From an uncultured Methanobrevibacter sp. (lineage in GTDB: Archaea; Methanobacteriota; Methanobacteria; Methanobacteriales; Methanobacteriaceae): a stretch of 18,254 nucleotides of DNA. The notes beneath the pieces are model-generated. The model was not told where the DNA came from and made no database searches. It was given only the letters and a program-made list of their open reading frames with translations. The stretch covers positions 1-18,254 of the forward strand of contig CAJOMK010000007.1 in NCBI GenBank assembly GCA_905235495.1, in the 5' to 3' direction. Position 1 is the first letter of the stretch; every line of letters starts with the position of its first letter. Positions 1 through 5,941 of the stretch are shown piece by piece. A program made the translations under genes and the position numbers.

Positions 1-237
1 AACATCTTTGATTAAGGTTCTTGAAAAGCTTACGATTTCAGCTTTAAGTCCTTGTGAAGTGATTAATTTAATAGCTTCCCTTTCACCTTCAGATGTAATG
101 GCAGATCCTGCTTCAATGGAGTTTACTCCTATTTCATCCAATTTAGTAGCTATTCTTAATTTTTTCACTGCATTTAGGGAGATTCCTGGTGTTTGTTCAC
201 CGTCCCTTAATGTGGTGTCCAATACTTCTATTTTCAT
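1..237 (-). CDS. cimA: (R)-citramalate synthase, N-terminal part (cut by window edge)
   Basis: The first 79 codons of a minus-strand gene run off the left edge. The N-terminus contains LDTTLRDGEQTPG, the metal- and substrate-binding signature of the isopropylmalate/homocitrate/citramalate synthase family (DRE-TIM barrel), followed by a VNSIEAGSAITSEGERE segment. That segment closely resembles archaeal CimA as I remember it. CimA condenses pyruvate and acetyl-CoA to citramalate, the first step of the pyruvate route to isoleucine in methanogens. The start ATG is at 237. A 91-base gap holding four 11-bp repeats separates it from the epimerase gene on the same strand, so it probably has its own promoter. 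LeuA or AksA homologues share the signature and cannot be fully excluded from 79 residues. Confidence 0.8.
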   Translation of the reverse strand, partial: MKIEVLDTTLRDGEQTPGISLNAVKKLRIATKLDEIGVNSIEAGSAITSEGEREAIKLITSQGLKAEIVSFSRTLIKDV

Positions 238-262
238 TTTTCCACTTCTTTGTTGTGATTAA

Positions 263-306
263 ATAATTGTTAGATAATTATTCGATAATTGTTATATAAT
301 TGTTAT
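263..306. repeat. Four tandem 11-bp repeats in the cimA promoter region
   Basis: Units beginning ATAATTGTTA or a close variant start at 263, 274, 285 and 296, exactly 11 bp apart. Three units share ATAATTGTTA and the second reads ATAATTATTC. The array sits 26 to 69 bases upstream of the cimA ATG on the minus strand, where the TATA box (TTTATAA near 299-308) and transcription start should lie. Units spaced by about one helical turn would place a bound protein repeatedly on one face of the DNA. A regulatory role is inferred. Confidence 0.6.
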
Positions 307-328
307 AAATTCTTAGATTTTTTGATTC

Positions 329-1267
329 TTATTTCTCCATCTGTTCTCTAAACCATTTCACAGTTTGTCTTAACTGCTCTTCAAACTTATTCTCTTCTGG
401 CTTAAAGTTGATTTTTTCAAGATTGCTTATATCTGCAAGTGAGTGTTTGATGTCTCCTGGACGTTCATCAAGGTATTTTATAGGGATGTCTGATTCAAAA
501 ACATCACTTACAATATCAAATAAATGGTTAATGGTCATTGATTTTCCTAATGCAACATTAATGATACCATTATAATTGGATTCTGCAGCAGAAATATTTG
601 CTTTCGCAATTTCATCTACAAATATAAAGTCTCTGCTTTGTTCTCCATCACCATAAATTACAGGGCTTTCACCTTTTAGTATCGAAGATATGAATTTAGG
701 AATTACTGCGGCATAAGGTGAATTTTCATCTTGTCTAGGACCAAAGACATTGAAATATCTTAATGCAACATAATTCAAGCCATAAGCTTCATAGAAAGAC
801 TTCAAGTATAATTCAATACTTGCCTTTTGAGCTGCATAAGGTGAACAAGGCATAGGAAGCTCTGTTTCCTTAAGAGGCATATTCAAGTTTTCTCCATAAA
901 CTGCAGATGATGATGAGAAGACTATTTTCTTGATGTTGTTGTTTTTACATGCAATTAATAGCTTTACGGTAGCATCAATGTTTGTTTCATTGTAATCAAG
1001 AGGTTCTTCCACACTTCCAGGAACGCTTACCTTAGCTGCAAGGTGGAATACATAATCCTTACCCTTTAAAATCTCTTCCAAATGACATTCTAAAAGATCT
1101 TCTTCAATCAAAGTCAAGTTTTCATGATTTGGATTTTTCAGGTTTTCCATTTTTCCAGAGGATAGGTTGTCTATAATGGTTACATTGTTGTTTTCCAAAA
1201 GTTTTTCAACAATATGTGAACCGATGAATCCACATCCTCCTGTAACTACAATTTCTTTATTTTCCAT
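329..1267 (-). CDS. NAD-dependent epimerase/dehydratase (UDP-glucose 4-epimerase-like)
   Basis: This is a complete 312-residue extended short-chain dehydrogenase/reductase. The NAD-binding GxxGxxG motif is at residues 10-16 (GGCGFIG) after the first beta strand. The catalytic triad is present as Ser121 in SSSSAVYG plus Tyr144 and Lys148 in the YAAQK motif. RYFNVFGPRQ near residue 170 is typical of GalE and related UDP-sugar epimerases. The length suits an archaeal GalE or UDP-GlcNAc 4-epimerase, cytosolic and supplying nucleotide sugars for surface glycans. The exact sugar cannot be read from sequence. The start at 1267 has AAAGGA about 9 bases upstream. Its promoter region contains a duplicated TATA-like block at 1335-1378. 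It is divergent from eha and its neighbours give no further clue to the substrate. Confidence 0.88.
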   Translation of the reverse strand: MENKEIVVTGGCGFIGSHIVEKLLENNNVTIIDNLSSGKMENLKNPNHENLTLIEEDLLECHLEEILKGKDYVFHLAAKVSVPGSVEEPLDYNETNIDATVKLLIACKNNNIKKIVFSSSSAVYGENLNMPLKETELPMPCSPYAAQKASIELYLKSFYEAYGLNYVALRYFNVFGPRQDENSPYAAVIPKFISSILKGESPVIYGDGEQSRDFIFVDEIAKANISAAESNYNGIINVALGKSMTINHLFDIVSDVFESDIPIKYLDERPGDIKHSLADISNLEKINFKPEENKFEEQLRQTVKWFREQMEK

Positions 1268-1334
1268 TATATCTGGTCCTTTAATTTAAAATGCAATAAA
1301 TGAATTTTTTGATTATTTTATTTTTTTTATTTTT

Positions 1335-1378
1335 AATTTTTTTTATTATATCTTCTAATTTTCTTTATTATATTTTCT
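1335..1378 (-). promoter_or_regulatory. Tandem-duplicated TATA-like block upstream of the epimerase gene
   Basis: Two adjacent 22-bp units (1335-1356 and 1357-1378) match at 20 of 22 positions. On the minus strand each contains a TATA-like core, GATATAATAAA in the nearer copy and AATATAATAAA in the farther one. The nearer core lies about 80-90 bases upstream of the epimerase ATG at 1267, giving a leader of roughly 50-60 bases. The duplication is seen directly; promoter function is inferred. Confidence 0.45.
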
Positions 1379-1480
1379 ATTAATATTTCCTATATTAGTA
1401 TAGATTTATATTTTAATACTATTTTAATATTTGTAATTTCAATAAATGCTTTTTTAAGAATTTATGATAAAAGAATTAAA

Positions 1481-1562
1481 TCGTTGGTCCAATTATTGGT
1501 AGCAAATAAATTTTTAGGAACGCCTAAATTTTTTAGCTTAAATTCGCTTATTTTTTGCTAAT
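1481..1562. promoter_or_regulatory. Dyad-rich patch upstream of the eha promoter
   Basis: Within the otherwise A/T-only gene-free stretch 1268-1700, this patch is richer in G and C. It holds a perfect dyad CCAATTATTGG (1489-1499), overlapping TTGGTCCAA. It also holds a hairpin TTTAGG-AACG-CCTAAA (1513-1528) followed by TTTTTT. An outer imperfect pairing joins TAGCAAATAA (1500-1509) to TTATTTTTTGCTA (1549-1561). It could be an operator upstream of eha or the end of a short RNA. I see no ORF in it. Confidence 0.35.
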
Positions 1563-1660
1563 TTGTAATAATTTTAATTTATTTTGTATTAAATCTATCC
1601 ATAATTTTTAATTTTTGAAATAATCTAAAAAATGTGCTATTTTTTCGACTTGGCAATAAG

Positions 1661-1682
1661 TAATAAAAGATATATATTATAT
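1661..1682 (+). promoter_or_regulatory. Putative eha operon promoter (BRE/TATA)
   Basis: TAATAAAAGATATATATTAT is an A-rich BRE followed by a TATA box centred near 1675. Archaeal transcription starts about 25 bases downstream, which falls at 1698-1702, on the ehaA ATG at 1701. There is no Shine-Dalgarno sequence before that ATG, which fits a leaderless transcript. AAAAGATATAT also occurs in front of the downstream polyferredoxin gene (near 15677). Confidence 0.55.
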
Positions 1683-1700
1683 TATAACATAATATTAACT

Positions 1701-2015
1701 ATGATTAGTATAATTGTTAATGGATTTCAATTATTTGTGAATTATATAGTGGCTATTATAGTTGCAATAGTCTTAGGCTTAACTTTAAGATTGCCGCTTC
1801 TTCCAGAAAAGCCAATAAGGTTTTCATGGACTACAAGTGCACTATTTCCAACTCCTATTTTTGCTATAGGGATTTTAGCTATTTTTTATTCATTAAATAT
1901 ATTCTGGATTTATGATGGATTGGTGATTGCAGTTATAGTGGGAGCTTTCTCAGCTATTTTTGTAAAGTATCTATTTGATTATATCTTCCCAAATCCTCAA
2001 GGAGGTAGTGAATAA
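1701..2015 (+). CDS. ehaA: Energy-converting hydrogenase A subunit EhaA
   Basis: This is a 104-residue membrane protein with three predicted helices (about 9-29, 50-68, 72-92). A conserved-looking RLPLLPEKPIRFSW loop lies between the first two. As the first gene of the cluster it matches EhaA, a small membrane subunit of the Eha complex with no known catalytic role. An in-frame ATG at 1632 would add 23 residues. I prefer 1701 because the TATA box lies inside that extension and the extension is not membrane-protein-like. The end of the gene contains GGAGGTAGTGA, the ribosome site for ehaB, and its stop codon overlaps the ehaB start (TAATG). Confidence 0.85.
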   Translation: MISIIVNGFQLFVNYIVAIIVAIVLGLTLRLPLLPEKPIRFSWTTSALFPTPIFAIGILAIFYSLNIFWIYDGLVIAVIVGAFSAIFVKYLFDYIFPNPQGGSE

Positions 2016-2515
2016 TGGATCTAATAATTGGCTTAATCATAGCAACCATTATCTCTTGGCTTAATTTTGTAATAGTGGATACATTCCTTGGCCTTCCTGA
2101 AGCTCCAGGAGTTAAAGGGGCAAAAACTGTAGGATATTACATTAAGAATAGGAAAGGAAATTTGGCAGGAGGATTCTTCCAAGGAAACATCTTATGTTCT
2201 CCTGATGCATCAGCAGGAACATTGATGGCTTCAATTGGAGTTTATATACTTGGAATTCAAGGCGGTTTGATTGCTGCTTTGCTTGTTTATATTGGAAATA
2301 GGTTATGTGCAGATTCAGGTTATGCTGGAACAACTGGAGCTTTGACCATGACACTATTGATATTCATCTTCTCATTTGTTGGAATAACTCCAGAGATGTT
2401 CATTTGTGGAATGGTAATTGCAATATTCACTATTCAAGGAATTCACCATCCAACAAGTTCAATATTACTTGGAAAAATTGCAAAATCCTTTGGTAGATAT
2501 ACTAATTATGAATAA
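2015..2515 (+). CDS. ehaB: Energy-converting hydrogenase A subunit EhaB
   Basis: This 166-residue integral membrane protein has about four helices: 2-24, a glycine-rich pair at about 68-95, 107-124 and 128-148. Its position directly after ehaA with a one-base TAATG overlap and strong Shine-Dalgarno site indicates translational coupling. By order and character it is EhaB, a membrane subunit specific to Eha. The loop at residues 28-66 carries positive charge (KGAKTVGYYIKNRKGN), probably cytoplasmic. No metal or cofactor motif is visible. The identification rests on gene order and general resemblance. Confidence 0.85.
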   Translation: MDLIIGLIIATIISWLNFVIVDTFLGLPEAPGVKGAKTVGYYIKNRKGNLAGGFFQGNILCSPDASAGTLMASIGVYILGIQGGLIAALLVYIGNRLCADSGYAGTTGALTMTLLIFIFSFVGITPEMFICGMVIAIFTIQGIHHPTSSILLGKIAKSFGRYTNYE

Positions 2516-2519
2516 TTAA

Positions 2520-2533
2520 ATGATTTTAATCAT
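2520..2533. promoter_or_regulatory. Short dyad between ehaB and ehaC
   Basis: ATGATT-TT-AATCAT lies just after the ehaB stop. The 2-base centre is too tight for an RNA hairpin, so a protein-binding dyad is the more natural reading. It may be chance in A/T-rich spacer DNA. Confidence 0.2.
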
Positions 2534-2578
2534 AAAAATGAATTAAATAAAATAAATAAAAAAATACAAGGTTAAATT

Positions 2579-2854
2579 ATGTTTATTGAAATTATTGGAG
2601 TTATTACAATCTTGATGGCTTTAAGAGCACTAATAACCAAAGATAGAGCAGAAAAATTACTTTACATAAATGTAATAGGATTCTGTGTTTCTGCATTGGT
2701 TGCATTGTATATCCAAACTCCATTTGGTCTTGTATTAGCTGCGGCTTTCTTTATCTCTTCAACAATTGGATCAAATGCAATCGCTTACAGTTTAGATGAT
2801 TTGGAAGATGAAATTACATTTGATAAGAATATAGAAGAGCATAAGGAAAACTAA
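2579..2854 (+). CDS. ehaC: Energy-converting hydrogenase A subunit EhaC
   Basis: This 91-residue membrane protein has about three helices (2-18, 28-46, 48-70) and an acidic cytosolic tail (DDLEDEITFDKNIEEHKEN). It is identified as EhaC by its place in the conserved order ehaA-ehaQ and its size. Small three-helix subunits of this kind in Eha, Ehb and Mrp-type complexes belong to the ion-translocating arm; that role is inferred. The start ATG at 2579 follows AAGG about 10 bases upstream. A 63-base A/T-rich spacer separates it from ehaB. Confidence 0.82.
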   Translation: MFIEIIGVITILMALRALITKDRAEKLLYINVIGFCVSALVALYIQTPFGLVLAAAFFISSTIGSNAIAYSLDDLEDEITFDKNIEEHKEN

Positions 2855-2902
2855 TTGAATTATACTTACTCATTATTTTTAAAATAATGGAAATGGGATA
2901 AA

Positions 2903-3229
2903 ATGTTAGAATTTATTGATTTGACAACAATATCAATTGCTTTGATGATAATAGGTGCTATTGGCATTGTCCTACTTCAAAAACCATTGGATAAAGTGAT
3001 AATGGTTTCTGTTTTAGAAGCAGGTTTGTTCTTGGCTATTGTCAGCTTCAGATACTTGGATGTTGCTTTTTTAACTGCTTTTCTTGACCCATTGTCTATT
3101 ATTGTATTTTTATTCGCTTTAATCAAAATAAACGAAGTGCGCAAATCACAATTAAATGATTACTCTACAGTTCCTAAAATGCTTAAAAGCACAGAAAATC
3201 GTGAAAAAAACTCAGAAGGTGATAAATAA
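2903..3229 (+). CDS. ehaD: Energy-converting hydrogenase A subunit EhaD
   Basis: This 108-residue protein has three helices (about 8-25, 32-50, 54-75). The KPLDKVIMVSVLEAGLFLA stretch is followed by FLTAFLDPLSIIVFLFALIK, then a hydrophilic, charged tail of about 33 residues. The pattern recalls small MrpC/NuoK-type subunits but the similarity is loose. Gene order makes it EhaD. Its last codons contain AAGGTGAT, the ribosome site for ehaE, and its stop overlaps the ehaE start in TAATG, so the two are translationally coupled. Confidence 0.83.
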   Translation: MLEFIDLTTISIALMIIGAIGIVLLQKPLDKVIMVSVLEAGLFLAIVSFRYLDVAFLTAFLDPLSIIVFLFALIKINEVRKSQLNDYSTVPKMLKSTENREKNSEGDK

Positions 3230-3489
3230 TGTTTAATCTTGCTCTTTGGGTTTATGTAGGTTTGACACTTGCTATTTTTGGAAGTCTTGCTACTGTTTGG
3301 GGTCCTGGAGTGAAAGACCCTGTCATAAGAACTATAAATACTGAAGTAGCATCTGTAGGAGTTTCATTAATCTTACTTACTTACAATTCTACATTAGCTC
3401 TTTTAACCTTGATTTCAACTACAATTATTGTAACATTAATCTTGTTTAGAGCTATTTCTCGTTTAGAAGAGATAGGGGCTGATGTATAA
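3229..3489 (+). CDS. ehaE: Energy-converting hydrogenase A subunit EhaE
   Basis: This 86-residue hydrophobic protein has helices at about 4-22, 36-50 and 52-73, with GPGVKDPVIRTINTEVASVG in the first loop. It is EhaE by order and size, a small membrane subunit of Eha. Its general look resembles small MrpF/MrpB-type subunits (inference). It starts in a TAATG overlap with ehaD behind a good Shine-Dalgarno site. Its own stop overlaps the ATG of a 19-codon ORF that leads to ehaF. Confidence 0.83.
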   Translation: MFNLALWVYVGLTLAIFGSLATVWGPGVKDPVIRTINTEVASVGVSLILLTYNSTLALLTLISTTIIVTLILFRAISRLEEIGADV

Positions 3490-3548
3490 TGTTTATTGAT
3501 TTATTAAAAACTGAAAGATCAGTTTTATTAATGCTGGGAGGAAACTAA
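3489..3548 (+). CDS. Possible 19-residue coupling ORF between ehaE and ehaF
   Basis: An ATG overlapping the ehaE stop (TAATG) opens a frame encoding MFIDLLKTERSVLLMLGGN, ending two bases before the ehaF ATG. Its last codons contain GGGAGG, the ehaF ribosome site. It could be a leader peptide that carries ribosomes through the hairpin at 3507-3526, or a remnant. No homologue is known to me, and real expression is uncertain. Confidence 0.3.
   Translation: MFIDLLKTERSVLLMLGGN
3507..3526 (+). promoter_or_regulatory. Perfect 8-bp hairpin upstream of the ehaF ribosome site
   Basis: AAAACTGA-AAGA-TCAGTTTT is a perfect stem with a 4-base loop. It ends ten bases before the GGGAGG site of ehaF and lies within the 19-codon ORF. 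It is the clearest RNA hairpin inside the ehaA-ehaQ unit. Possible roles are mRNA processing, attenuation or setting the EhaE/EhaF ratio. Confidence 0.45.
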
Positions 3549-3549
3549 A

Positions 3550-4155
3550 ATGCCTAATATAGCTAAATTATGGAATAAGTTAGCAGATCCAAAGAATATT
3601 CCTAGATTATTTGCTCTAATTTTAGGTTTGCTCTTGATTGCTGGATTCTTAATTCCTATAGGATTGAATACAGATCAAATTTATACTCGTCCAGCTCCTC
3701 AAAGTCAAATGGATGCAGGCCTTACCATTGCACCATATGATAGGGGTGGAGAAATTTTGGAAAGTCCAGGTATTACAGAAGCCCAATATCCTGAAAATTC
3801 CCAAAATCTGGGTTGGATTAATTCGTATATGACTCCAATAGCTGATATGCTGAAAGGTATTTCTCCATACTTTGGAACAAGTATCTGTGCATCTCCAGGT
3901 GGTCTTATCGATGAAATCCTTTACTATACAAGAGGTTTCGACACTATTTTGGAATCCAGTATTCTTATGATGGCATTCATCATTGCATCATGGTTAGCCA
4001 TTAACTTCACTATGGATAGAAAAGAGGAAAAAGGCGAAGGGGATATTGAAGAAGATGTGAAAAGAGCTATTGCAAGTTCTGACAGAATAGCCAATGAAGT
4101 TGAGATGAGCAATCGTAAAGCTCGCAAAAAGCAAGCTAAAAAGGAGTTCAGGTGA
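3550..4155 (+). CDS. ehaF: Energy-converting hydrogenase A subunit EhaF
   Basis: This 201-residue protein has one helix near the N-terminus (about 20-38) and another at about 135-153. Between them is a polar domain of nearly 95 residues rich in Pro, Gly and Tyr, with a single Cys in GTSICASPGG. The C-terminal 47 residues are highly charged (acidic, then Lys/Arg-rich) and probably cytosolic, so the middle domain would face outside. Order and size fit EhaF. The spacing from GGGAGG to the ATG supports the start. The final codons, TTCAGGTGA, provide both the stop and the Shine-Dalgarno site for ehaG. Confidence 0.84.
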   Translation: MPNIAKLWNKLADPKNIPRLFALILGLLLIAGFLIPIGLNTDQIYTRPAPQSQMDAGLTIAPYDRGGEILESPGITEAQYPENSQNLGWINSYMTPIADMLKGISPYFGTSICASPGGLIDEILYYTRGFDTILESSILMMAFIIASWLAINFTMDRKEEKGEGDIEEDVKRAIASSDRIANEVEMSNRKARKKQAKKEFR

Positions 4156-4159
4156 TTAG

Positions 4160-4837
4160 ATGGTTGCAAGTATAGTTCCTCAATTAGTCCCTGCATTCTA
4201 TAGTTTAATGTATACCACAGTTTTGTATGGTGGTTTGATTGTAGCTTTCATTGGCTTGATTGGAATTGCAATGGAAAAAAGAGACATTCAAGTTCTTATA
4301 TTAACTGACATTGTAGGCTTGGCTATGCTGATTATTGTAGCTGCTGTAGGAACCGATTTGTCTGAAGCACTGATTCTTCCTGGTTTGGTAGTGGAATTGG
4401 CAGAGATTATGGCCATATCTGAGATTTTAATATCTCATGAAATGAGAAAGAAAGATGTACATACATCATTTACACCAATACCTTTGAATATTGACATGGA
4501 AATTATGACAACTGCTCCTAATTTCATTGCATTATTGTTGATAGGATATGGTGTATTCCTCTCTGGTTTTACTGGTGGTGCAGTAGCTGGTGGAGGTATT
4601 GTAATTTATGTATTAAGCAGAAAGGTTAGAGGATTGCCTGTTGTTGTTCTTGATGGTGTAGGAGCAATATCTGGTATATCTTGGTGCTTATGGATTATAG
4701 GATTCCTATTTTTCTTTATACTGCCACAATACTGGTTACTCAGCTTATTCCTTGCTGCTTTAGGATTGCTCTTGAAAGTGGCATCAAAGATTGGATTGAT
4801 TGGAATAATGATGAGAGAAGAATACGGAAGAAAATGA
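4160..4837 (+). CDS. ehaG: Energy-converting hydrogenase A subunit EhaG
   Basis: This 225-residue polytopic membrane protein has six to seven helices (approximately 12-36, 45-63, 66-85, 118-138, 142-152, 168-188, 190-210). A hydrophilic loop with HEMRKKDVHTSFTP lies near residues 94-106. Several acidic residues sit next to or within hydrophobic stretches (for example LTDIVGLAM and VVELAEIMAISEIL), as expected for a subunit contributing to ion transfer, but no assignment can be made. It starts four bases after the ehaF stop behind AGGTGATTAG. A 130-base repeat-containing gap follows before ehaH. Confidence 0.84.
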   Translation: MVASIVPQLVPAFYSLMYTTVLYGGLIVAFIGLIGIAMEKRDIQVLILTDIVGLAMLIIVAAVGTDLSEALILPGLVVELAEIMAISEILISHEMRKKDVHTSFTPIPLNIDMEIMTTAPNFIALLLIGYGVFLSGFTGGAVAGGGIVIYVLSRKVRGLPVVVLDGVGAISGISWCLWIIGFLFFFILPQYWLLSLFLAALGLLLKVASKIGLIGIMMREEYGRK

Positions 4838-4849
4838 TTAATTAAAATT

Positions 4850-4905
4850 AGAATTATTAGAATAATTAGAATAATTAGATAATTATAATAATTATTAGAA
4901 TTATC
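4850..4905. repeat. Short AT-rich tandem repeats between ehaG and ehaH
   Basis: Units of nine bases of the type AGAATAATT run head to tail: AGAATTATT at 4850, AGAATAATT at 4859 and 4868. A longer degenerate unit at 4877-4896 follows, then AGAATTATC at 4897. A TATA-like ACTTATAAATTATT (4908-4921) follows, about 50 bases before the ehaH ATG. This could be an internal promoter with an upstream array, or replication slippage in spacer DNA. Confidence 0.45.
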
Positions 4906-4967
4906 ATACTTATAAATTATTATCAAATAAACTTTAAATTTAAGAAATCAAAAAAGGAGACTGTTAG

Positions 4968-5636
4968 ATGCTTATAGAGAATTTGGGTGGAAACTTGATG
5001 GGAACAATTCCTTTAGGAGATATTGTTCTTTATTTAAACTCTCTCCACATATTCCTGTTTGTGACTATACTTGTCTTTACAGCATTGATAGCTATAAGCC
5101 GTACTGAAACTCAAGTTGAAGCAATGTTTGGTTCTCTTGATGAAAATAAGGTTTCAGTGGGCAAAAAGGAATTTAAACAAAGGAGATTCTTAGCTATCAT
5201 CTGTGGTATAGCTACTGCAGGAGCTATGATTACTGGAGACTTGTTTAACTTTACCTTATTCATGGCTTTGATTGGTATTGTCAATATTGGTATTGTTTCT
5301 GCCGTTAAGCATGTAGATGTTTTAAATTCTGCTTACCAATATGGTTTGATTGCCATGATGTGCGGTTTGCCACTCTTTGGTGGTGCAGCTATGATTTTGG
5401 CTGCTACTGGTACTTTAAGCTTATTTGAGCTCGCTGCAATCCCTGCAAGCCCAATGATGATATTCGGTGCACTTGTAATGTTGATTGGAGTTTGTGGTGA
5501 AAGCGGTATAGCACCATTCTTTGCAAGTAAGGCAGAAATGTTCAGAACTCCTGGATCTCCATTTATATTGATTATCCACTTAAGTTCATTGTTTATCATT
5601 GTCAGATTTGTTGAAATCTTATTAATTATATTGTAA
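4968..5636 (+). CDS. ehaH: Energy-converting hydrogenase A subunit EhaH (antiporter-related)
   Basis: This 222-residue integral membrane protein has about six helices. EhaH is one of two membrane subunits conserved across group 4 hydrogenases and distantly related to the NuoL/M/N and Mrp antiporter-like proteins. Features consistent with that are the GDLFNFTLFMALIGI helix (around 90-107) and a GESGIAPFFASKAEMFRTPG loop near residues 180-200, which resembles the loop after the lysine-bearing helix in that family. It probably helps form the ion pathway. The start at 4968 has AAGGAG 10-12 bases upstream. It could be transcribed from an extra promoter in the gap before it. Confidence 0.86.
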   Translation: MLIENLGGNLMGTIPLGDIVLYLNSLHIFLFVTILVFTALIAISRTETQVEAMFGSLDENKVSVGKKEFKQRRFLAIICGIATAGAMITGDLFNFTLFMALIGIVNIGIVSAVKHVDVLNSAYQYGLIAMMCGLPLFGGAAMILAATGTLSLFELAAIPASPMMIFGALVMLIGVCGESGIAPFFASKAEMFRTPGSPFILIIHLSSLFIIVRFVEILLIIL

Positions 5637-5704
5637 CTTTAAATAAATTAAATCAATTAAAAATCATATTTATTAAATTATTATTAAAATAGAAGGTCGA
5701 TAAA

Positions 5705-5920
5705 ATGAATAAAATAAAAATAGCTAGCTATATTATCTTGATTGTGTCAGTATTAGCTATCCTTTATGCTTTGATATTTAACCCTGCTGATTGGATAGTC
5801 TATGCAATAGTTATTGTTTGTATACCATTTTTAGTACTTTCATTTGGACTGCTTACAATGTCTAAACCAATAAAAGATGAAGAGGAGGAAAGAAGAGAAG
5901 GACCATTTACAGGTTATTAA
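5705..5920 (+). CDS. ehaI: Energy-converting hydrogenase A subunit EhaI
   Basis: This 71-residue protein has two predicted helices (about 7-27 and 31-51) and a charged cytosolic tail rich in Glu/Arg and ending GPFTGY. Position between the conserved ehaH and ehaJ genes and its size identify it as EhaI. No motif points to a catalytic role, and it is likely a structural membrane subunit. AAGGTCG lies just upstream of the ATG. Only 21 bases separate it from ehaJ. Confidence 0.8.
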   Translation: MNKIKIASYIILIVSVLAILYALIFNPADWIVYAIVIVCIPFLVLSFGLLTMSKPIKDEEEERREGPFTGY

Positions 5921-5941
5921 TAAGGTCTCTTCGCAGATATT

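Noticed and set aside
8..262. 84-codon plus-strand frame at the left edge
   Set aside because: It is antisense to the strongly recognisable CimA N-terminus on the minus strand.
1632..1700. Upstream in-frame extension of EhaA (23 residues)
   Set aside because: The extension contains the likely TATA box, has no ribosome site and encodes a polar Tyr/Asn-rich stretch unlike the rest of EhaA.
2142..2354. Frames overlapping ehaB on both strands (2142-2354 minus, 2305-2496 plus)
   Set aside because: Both are shadows of a coupled, conserved membrane-protein gene.
4606..4926. 106-codon minus-strand frame across the end of ehaG
   Set aside because: Its first part translates A/T repeats of the spacer (Ile/Asn/Tyr only) and the rest is antisense to ehaG.
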